From Bacteroidota bacterium (GTDB taxonomy: Bacteria > Bacteroidota > Ignavibacteria > Kapaibacteriales > UBA2268): 19,878 nt of DNA. Each line of letters begins with the position of its first letter. Position 1 is the stretch's first letter. A model generated the notes under the pieces. That model saw only the letters and a program-made list of their open reading frames with translations. It searched no databases and was not told where the DNA came from. The position numbers and the translations under genes were made by a program. The stretch covers positions 1-19,878 of the forward strand of contig JAJRPT010000112.1 in assembly GCA_024280675.1 (NCBI GenBank), written 5' to 3'. Below are positions 15,253 through 19,878 of the stretch, in pieces.

Positions 15253-16893
15253 ATGAACAAAAAAATAATAGAATGCGTCCCAAATTTCTCCGAAGGACGA
15301 AACCAAGAAACGATTGAAGCAATTGCGGGTGCAATCCGAAAAACGGAGGGATGTACTTTGCTGGATGTGGACGCAGGAGCATCAACCAACCGCACAGTTT
15401 ACACTTTTGTAGGTGACCCAGAATCAGTTGTAAATGGTGCCTTTAATGCCGCCCGAGTTGCAAAAGATTTGATAGATATGCGAACTCAAAGTGGTGAGCA
15501 TCCGAGAATGGGTGCGATGGACGTGTGTCCTTTTGTGCCAGTGGCAAATGTGACGACTGGAGATTGTGTCGAATGCTCAAAGCAATTTGCCGGGCGTGCG
15601 TCCAAAGAATTGGGGCTTGCTTTTTATCTTTACGAAGAAGCCTCAACTCGTGATTACAGGAAGAAATTGCCAGATATTCGCAAAGGTGAATACGAAGCAA
15701 TGTCTGAGAAGGTGACTCGCCAGGGCTGGGAACCAGATTATTGGTCTGGCGAGTTTGACCCAAAATGGGGAGTGACGGCGACTGGCTCACGTTTCTTTCT
15801 AATTGCATATAATATCAATGTCTTAGCTCCGCACAATCAAGCTCACCGCATCGCACTAAATTTGCGTGAAGCGGGTCGTGGCGAGGGCAATCCAGGGAGA
15901 CTCAAAGAAACAAAAGCCATGGGCTGGCATGTGGAAGAATACGGGATGGCTCAAATCACAATGAATCTCAATAATTATAAAGTGACTCCTATGCACCTGG
16001 CATTTGAGGAAGCCAAAAAAGATGCAGCAGAGCTTGGAGTATCCCTTGCCGGGTCTGAACTTGTGGGGCTTATTCCGCTTGAGGCGATGCTGATGGCAGC
16101 CGATTATTACGCCCGGCGAGATGGGTTATTTATTTATCAAGAGTCGCAGAAGATCAAATTGGTTATCGATAGGCTTGGATTGAATTCTGTGTCACAGTTC
16201 ATTCCAGAGAAGCGAATTATTGAATACATCATCTCAGAAGAAAGGAACGAACCTCTTGCATCTATGACACTTAGAGCATTCACCGAAGAAGTGGCAGCTC
16301 GCACCACAGCACCCGGAGGAGGATCTGTCGCAGCAGCCATTGCAGGGCTTGGAACTGGGCTTGGGGCGATGGTCACTCAACTAACTTATGGAGTTAGGAA
16401 GTATGAAAATGTATCTAGTGAGATGAAAAAAGCAATTCCAAATTTGCTTGCCACAAGCCAAGGGTTAATCCCAAAAGTAGATGAGGACACAAATGCTTTC
16501 AATGATTATGTGGCTGCTGTTCGTTTGCCAAAAAATACTGACAAAGAGAAATCTATCCGAGCAGGAGCTATGCAAAATGGTCTTAAGAAAGCGATACTAA
16601 GTCCTTTGTCTGTAATGAACTTAGGAGATGGTGCGTGGGAACAGATGGAGATTGCCGCACGGCATGGGAACTTTGCTTCTGTGTCCGACATTGAGGTTGG
16701 GGCGAGGGCTTTGGAGCTTGGTATTTGGGGTGCTTGGCGGAATGTGGTGGTCAATATGACGGACATAAAAGACGAGAGCTGGAGGCAAGATATTCTTTCC
16801 CAAGCCGAAGAAATTAAAGATCGTGCTAAAGAAAAATGCAATCATATCCTTGAGATTTTGGACGGGCGGGCAAAATGCGAGACAGGAAAATAG
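15253..16893 (+). CDS. ftcD: Bifunctional glutamate formimidoyltransferase / formimidoyl-THF cyclodeaminase
   Basis: This enzyme takes the formimino group from N-formimino-L-glutamate, an end product of histidine breakdown, to THF; the cyclodeaminase half then releases ammonia to give 5,10-methenyl-THF. The 546-residue length matches the fused form known from animals (about 541) and many Bacteroidota. The transferase occupies about 1-325 (IECVPNFSEGRNQETI, DVDAGASTNRTVYTFVG), with the catalytic histidine H83 in SGEHPRMGAMDVCPFVP. The cyclodeaminase begins near 337, with RAFTEEVAARTTAPGGGSVA (341-360) and helical sequence to the end. No stop or frame break separates the two. Other histidine-breakdown genes (hutH, hutU, hutI) are not in the window. 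No Shine-Dalgarno is visible in the A-rich leader. Confidence 0.95.
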   Translation: MNKKIIECVPNFSEGRNQETIEAIAGAIRKTEGCTLLDVDAGASTNRTVYTFVGDPESVVNGAFNAARVAKDLIDMRTQSGEHPRMGAMDVCPFVPVANVTTGDCVECSKQFAGRASKELGLAFYLYEEASTRDYRKKLPDIRKGEYEAMSEKVTRQGWEPDYWSGEFDPKWGVTATGSRFFLIAYNINVLAPHNQAHRIALNLREAGRGEGNPGRLKETKAMGWHVEEYGMAQITMNLNNYKVTPMHLAFEEAKKDAAELGVSLAGSELVGLIPLEAMLMAADYYARRDGLFIYQESQKIKLVIDRLGLNSVSQFIPEKRIIEYIISEERNEPLASMTLRAFTEEVAARTTAPGGGSVAAAIAGLGTGLGAMVTQLTYGVRKYENVSSEMKKAIPNLLATSQGLIPKVDEDTNAFNDYVAAVRLPKNTDKEKSIRAGAMQNGLKKAILSPLSVMNLGDGAWEQMEIAARHGNFASVSDIEVGARALELGIWGAWRNVVVNMTDIKDESWRQDILSQAEEIKDRAKEKCNHILEILDGRAKCETGK

Positions 16894-16895
16894 AA

Positions 16896-17429
16896 ATGAA
16901 AGTAAGGAAAACAAATCTACCCCAAAGTTCTATTCTCTCAAATTGGCATTCTGATTACTCCGACTCTTATTCGGTAGATATTTCTAATATTGAAAGAGAA
17001 ATTAATTCAGTTGAGATTGGCAAAGCTTTTTTTGCATCTACTCCCAGGTGGGTTGATGGGCTTTTGAATATTCGCAATAATATTGTAAAGTGCTTTGGGC
17101 TAAAAACAGGTATTGATCCTCTTCGGACCAAAGAAGAAATAATAAATAATTTCCAAGGAAATATTGGAGAAAGTATTGGCTTATTTAAAGTATTTGACAG
17201 AAATGATACAGAAATAATATTTGGAGAAAATGATAAACATCTAAATTTTAGAGTTTCTATGTTGATTGGACAGCAGGATAAGACAAGCAAATACTTAACT
17301 ATCTCAACTTGTATAAAATTTAATAACAAGGGCGGAAATCTATATTTCCTGCCAGTAAAACCATTTCATAAAATCATTATTCCAATTATGTTAAAAAGTA
17401 CAGTAAAAGAGCTTGGTAAAAATTTATAG
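16896..17429 (+). CDS. DUF2867 family protein
   Basis: The 177-residue protein resembles DUF2867: AFFASTPRWVDGLLNIRNNIVKCFGLKTG (45-72 region) followed by FKVFDRNDTEIIFGENDKHL (97-116), RVSMLI and the end segment NLYFLPVKPFHKIIIP. In other bacteria this domain is found alone or at the C-terminus of NAD(P)-binding epimerase-like proteins; its biochemical role is not established. Here it stands alone, with no signal peptide and no obvious membrane segment apart from a weakly hydrophobic C-terminus. The ATG at 16896 is two bases after the ftcD stop, with AGGA some nine bases before it, so it is probably translated with ftcD. An ATG at 16875 in the same frame would overlap ftcD by 19 bases and is less likely. 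A link to histidine or folate metabolism is only suggested by position. Confidence 0.75.
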   Translation: MKVRKTNLPQSSILSNWHSDYSDSYSVDISNIEREINSVEIGKAFFASTPRWVDGLLNIRNNIVKCFGLKTGIDPLRTKEEIINNFQGNIGESIGLFKVFDRNDTEIIFGENDKHLNFRVSMLIGQQDKTSKYLTISTCIKFNNKGGNLYFLPVKPFHKIIIPIMLKSTVKELGKNL

Positions 17430-17502
17430 TAAGATATTTTGTAATTTCTGTAACTTTATATTCCGAATAAACCCCTCTCCATCAGTATAAATAAATAATC
17501 AA

Positions 17503-18927
17503 ATGAAACACATTTACATTCTGCTTACTTTTATAGCTTTTCCCTTAATCTTGATTTCAGATTCTAATGATAGGAAAAATATTGAACTAATAGGAACGTG
17601 GCAAGATTCTACCTTAATTCACCCTGACACTTTGGAAAATGGAGAATTAAATCCAGATTATCACGACCATGGCTCTCATCAACATTTAGAAGGTCTCTAT
17701 AATGAAGCGTGGGGATATGCCTCTGGCGGTCGTGAATATGCAATTCTTGGTTCACTCAAAGGCATCTATTTGATCGATATTACAGACCCGAGCAAGCCTG
17801 CAAAAGTAGGTTATATCAAGGGATTGGGTGACGGTGGCATACAAAGAGACTTCCACACTTATAAGCATTATTTGTACATGGTAGCAGATGTGTCTCCGGC
17901 TTCTTTGATGATTGCAGATCTTTCTTATTTGCCTGATACTGTTAAAATTGTCTATGCCTCCGATGAATTATTTGATAAAGCACATAATATTTTCATCGAC
18001 ACGGTCAGTGCAAGACTTTATGCGACAAATGATGGCGGGATTTACAGCCTTGAGAATCCAGAGTTGCCAGAGCTAATCGGTAAGTTGCCAGCACCTATGG
18101 GATTAAGACATGATTTCTTCGTCAGAGGTGACACCGTCTACACCCATCATTATTTTGGAGAAGATGAGGGGCTTCATATTTTTGATGCAAGAAATCCCGA
18201 AGACATTCGCCTTATCTCAACAATTACCGATTATCCATTCAAAGGAATCAGCCATTCGGGTTGGCTTTCTGCCGATGGTAAAACCTATATAATGTCGGAC
18301 GAGCATTCGGGTGCGGAAATGAAACTATTTGACATCTCAGATATTGAAAACCCTGTGCTTATTTCCACATTTGGATCTGGTGTAGATTCGCTCTCAATCC
18401 CGCACAACCAAATAATTATGGGCGATTATCTTTTCGTTGCTTATTATCACGATGGGCTTTTTATTTTCAACATTCGGAATCCAGAAGAGCCAGAGGTAGC
18501 TGGGTTTTATGATACTTATTTGGCAGATTATTCTATTAATTACCAAGGTGCGTGGGGCGTTTATCCATTTCTTCCTTCTGGCAATGTGCTGGTTTCAGAT
18601 AGGCAAACTGGGCTTTATGTTTTTGACGTAAGTGATGCAACTAGCCAAGTTTCGGTGAACTCGTCTCAAGACAATCCAGAAATCAAATTGTTTCCCAACC
18701 CGCTCAATAATTTATTGCAGATTGAATTTCCAGGTGACGAAATACCAAAAGATTTTACATTAGAATTAATTTCAATATCTGGACAAAAAATCGCCGAATA
18801 TGAAATAAAAAATAATAACTCACAAATTTTCTCCCAAGATATTTCTGATGCAAATATTCCGAGAGGATTTTTTATTGTCAGAATAATGTCAGAAAATAAA
18901 ACTTGGGTAATCACAGCCTTTCATTAG
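17503..18927 (+). CDS. T9SS-exported LVIVD-repeat / choice-of-anchor B family protein
   Basis: The 474-residue protein begins with a signal peptide (about residues 1-19) and contains repeats of the LVIVD/propeller kind: GIYLIDITDPSKPAKVGYIK, GLHIFDARNPEDIRLIST, KLFDISDIENPVLISTF, GLFIFNIRNPEEPEVAGFY and GLYVFDVSDA. The segment YNEAWGYASGGREYAILGS (66-84) and the later DKAHNIFID are typical of the choice-of-anchor B family. From FPNP (397-400) to the end it carries a type A T9SS C-terminal sorting domain (IKLFPNPLNNLLQIEF ... LELISISGQKI ... IPRGFFIVRI). It should thus cross the outer membrane by T9SS and be attached to the surface or released. A histidine cluster YHDHGSHQHL (53-62) before the first repeat might bind metal. 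The role is unknown. No Shine-Dalgarno or clear promoter is seen in the 73-base gap before it. Confidence 0.88.
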   Translation: MKHIYILLTFIAFPLILISDSNDRKNIELIGTWQDSTLIHPDTLENGELNPDYHDHGSHQHLEGLYNEAWGYASGGREYAILGSLKGIYLIDITDPSKPAKVGYIKGLGDGGIQRDFHTYKHYLYMVADVSPASLMIADLSYLPDTVKIVYASDELFDKAHNIFIDTVSARLYATNDGGIYSLENPELPELIGKLPAPMGLRHDFFVRGDTVYTHHYFGEDEGLHIFDARNPEDIRLISTITDYPFKGISHSGWLSADGKTYIMSDEHSGAEMKLFDISDIENPVLISTFGSGVDSLSIPHNQIIMGDYLFVAYYHDGLFIFNIRNPEEPEVAGFYDTYLADYSINYQGAWGVYPFLPSGNVLVSDRQTGLYVFDVSDATSQVSVNSSQDNPEIKLFPNPLNNLLQIEFPGDEIPKDFTLELISISGQKIAEYEIKNNNSQIFSQDISDANIPRGFFIVRIMSENKTWVITAFH

Positions 18928-18958
18928 TTTGCAGTGTTAAAGTGGCGGAGCCTATAAC

Positions 18959-19744
18959 TTACATACTAAACTTTACCATTTCCAATTCTAAAATCTTTGC
19001 CTTATACAAATATTTTGTGTTAAAAAATTCATCTTCAAATTCATATATCTGCTTTAATTCATAACTATATTCATTAAGGTTTATATTACCAATCTCAAAT
19101 GATTGATTTAATAGCTGGGTACTTTCTGTAATATTATTAGAATATGATTCTAATAATTGCTTAAGTGATGCAATTTCTTTCTTTAAAGATTCAACTTTAC
19201 TTTGGAATTTCAATCTCTGAGCTTCTTGGATTTCAGAATAATATCCCGCCAACACCTGCCTGGATTCAATCTTTGAACTGCTTTTAAACAAAGGCATGCT
19301 TATGCCTAGCGAAATACCATTAAGCTGTTTATTCAATATAGATTCATGCTTAAAGCCAGGCTCGATTTTGGGATAATTCTTAGCAGTAGCTATTGAAATT
19401 TCATTATTGTTTATATCTTTTTGTGCAACTATTAGTTTTTCTAAATAGCTAGTTGTATTTGTATTATCGGGTTCATTTACAGGGTAATCTAATCCACTTG
19501 TAAACTGAATATTTATACCAGCTATGCGGGATAATTCAGCAAGTGTAGTATTAATTTTATTTCTATTTAGTACATATTTATTCTTAGATTTTTTATAACT
19601 CAAATCGGCTTTGTTAAAATCTAATTGCGAGTATTCACCTTCTGAAAAACCAAGTTTAATTCTTCCCAATAAATCATTTGCAAACTGCATTCGACCATTA
19701 TATATTACATTTAATTTAGATAAATAAATATATTCTATATCACT
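18959..19744 (-). pseudogene. CzcC/TolC-family outer-membrane efflux factor, 5' half lost at an insertion sequence
   Basis: The frame encodes the C-terminal ~260 residues of an outer-membrane efflux protein (OEP family): long amphipathic helices (RIKLGFSEGEYSQLDFNKAD) and LAELSRIAGI. The strand-like segment NYPKIEPGFKHE ... GISLGISMPLFKSSSKIESR is the layout seen in CzcC-type factors of heavy-metal RND pumps. An ATG at 19690 would give 243 residues, but coding-like sequence continues upstream (IEYIYLSKLNVIYNGR before that Met). It then enters the end of an insertion sequence near 19744 and meets a stop at 19785-19787 inside it. Signal peptide and first OEP half are absent, so the gene is broken and very probably inactive unless the rest lies beyond the element. 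The stop at 18959 is 31 bases from the convergent T9SS-protein gene; no terminator is evident between them. Confidence 0.8.
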
Positions 19745-19765
19745 AGTGTCCGACGAAAAAAATAC

Positions 19766-19789
19766 GGTGAGAGCTAAGTTGCCCTCACC
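19766..19789. repeat. Subterminal hairpin of the insertion sequence
   Basis: GGTGAG (19766-19771) and CTCACC (19784-19789) are perfect inverted repeats; two more G-C pairs can form inside after one A-C mismatch, leaving the loop TAAGTT. On the minus strand the hairpin is followed by GTA and seven T (19756-19762), so it could stop transcription leaving the element toward the broken efflux gene. Confidence 0.6.
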
Positions 19790-19837
19790 TTGATTATATT
19801 TGCTGAATTATTAACCACAATAAACAACAAAATAGTC

Positions 19838-19878
19838 ATGAGCAAAACTACAATATTTTCTGGTAAACCAGTAATTAC
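19838..19878 (+). CDS. IS4-like transposase, first 13 codons (3' end outside window)
   Basis: The ATG at 19838 opens a frame reading MSKTTIFSGKPVI up to the window edge. This start resembles the N-terminus of IS4-family transposases with a DUF4372 domain, many of which begin with M-S-K/N-x-T-x-F-x-G-x-P-(hydrophobic). Its place about 95 bases inside a terminal-repeat-like end supports this. With only 13 residues the family call is provisional, and whether the transposase is intact cannot be seen. Confidence 0.6.
   Translation, partial: MSKTTIFSGKPVI

Larger units (their letters stand above)
19741..19878 (+). mobile_element. Left end of an IS4-like insertion sequence (continues beyond the window)
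   Basis: The coding sequence of the outer-membrane factor stops being family-like at about 19744, where CTAGTGTCCGACGAAAAAAA begins. This looks like the terminal inverted repeat of IS4-related elements carrying DUF4372-type transposases (recalled resemblance, not a database match). It is followed by a subterminal hairpin and, at 19838, by the start of a transposase gene. The exact first base, the target duplication and the right end are not visible. Confidence 0.75.

Noticed and set aside
15443..15808. Open minus-strand frame of 121 codons inside ftcD
   Set aside because: Lies opposite conserved formimidoyltransferase sequence and has no recognisable domain.
17430..17502. GATATTTTGT as a -7 box for the T9SS-protein gene
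   Set aside because: It is one base short of TAnnTTTG and has no -33 partner at the right distance.

Overview
The window is AT-rich DNA from a member of the Bacteroidota/Chlorobi (FCB) group. The signs are a secreted protein with a type IX secretion (T9SS) C-terminal sorting domain, a lipoprotein/TonB-receptor pair, a glycine decarboxylase split into subunits, a DivIC/FtsB-like protein, and promoters that fit the Bacteroidota pattern TTG-N19/20-TAnnTTTG. A deep-branching lineage such as Kapabacteria or Ignavibacteria is possible, but the sequence alone does not settle it. Most of the content is housekeeping; no tRNA, rRNA or CRISPR array was seen.

Layout. Bases 1-1020 are the 3' part of a LolC/E-type ABC permease gene. 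Bases 1215-5346 (+) hold a 1032-aa secreted zinc-peptidase/beta-propeller/outer-membrane-barrel protein, followed by a SpoIIE-type phosphatase. Convergent to these, on the minus strand, are uvrA and an HMG-CoA-lyase-like gene (5349-9015). folE (9169-9891, +) ends at a small tandem repeat and a bidirectional terminator.

The most distinctive locus is on the minus strand from 13420 down to 10047. It has a cobalamin riboswitch (13231-13420), a terminator-like hairpin directly after it, a BtuB-like TonB-dependent receptor, and a beta-propeller lipoprotein of the BtuG kind. I read this as a vitamin B12 capture and uptake operon switched off by B12. Upstream of it, also on the minus strand, are divIC/ftsB-like and gcvPA, two nucleotides apart.

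A divergent promoter region (15114-15252) separates gcvPA from ftcD, a full-length formimidoyltransferase-cyclodeaminase fusion followed closely by a DUF2867 gene. Next is a T9SS-exported LVIVD/choice-of-anchor-B protein (17503-18927). The right edge holds a CzcC/TolC-like outer-membrane factor gene (minus strand) whose 5' half is missing. It is cut at about 19744 by the left end of an insertion sequence whose IS4-like transposase starts at 19838 and runs out of the window.

The ftcD product (5-formimino-THF to methenyl-THF) and glycine decarboxylase (5,10-methylene-THF) both feed one-carbon folate metabolism and share the divergent promoter region. FolE makes dihydroneopterin triphosphate, a folate/pterin precursor. 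This link is an inference from position and known pathways.
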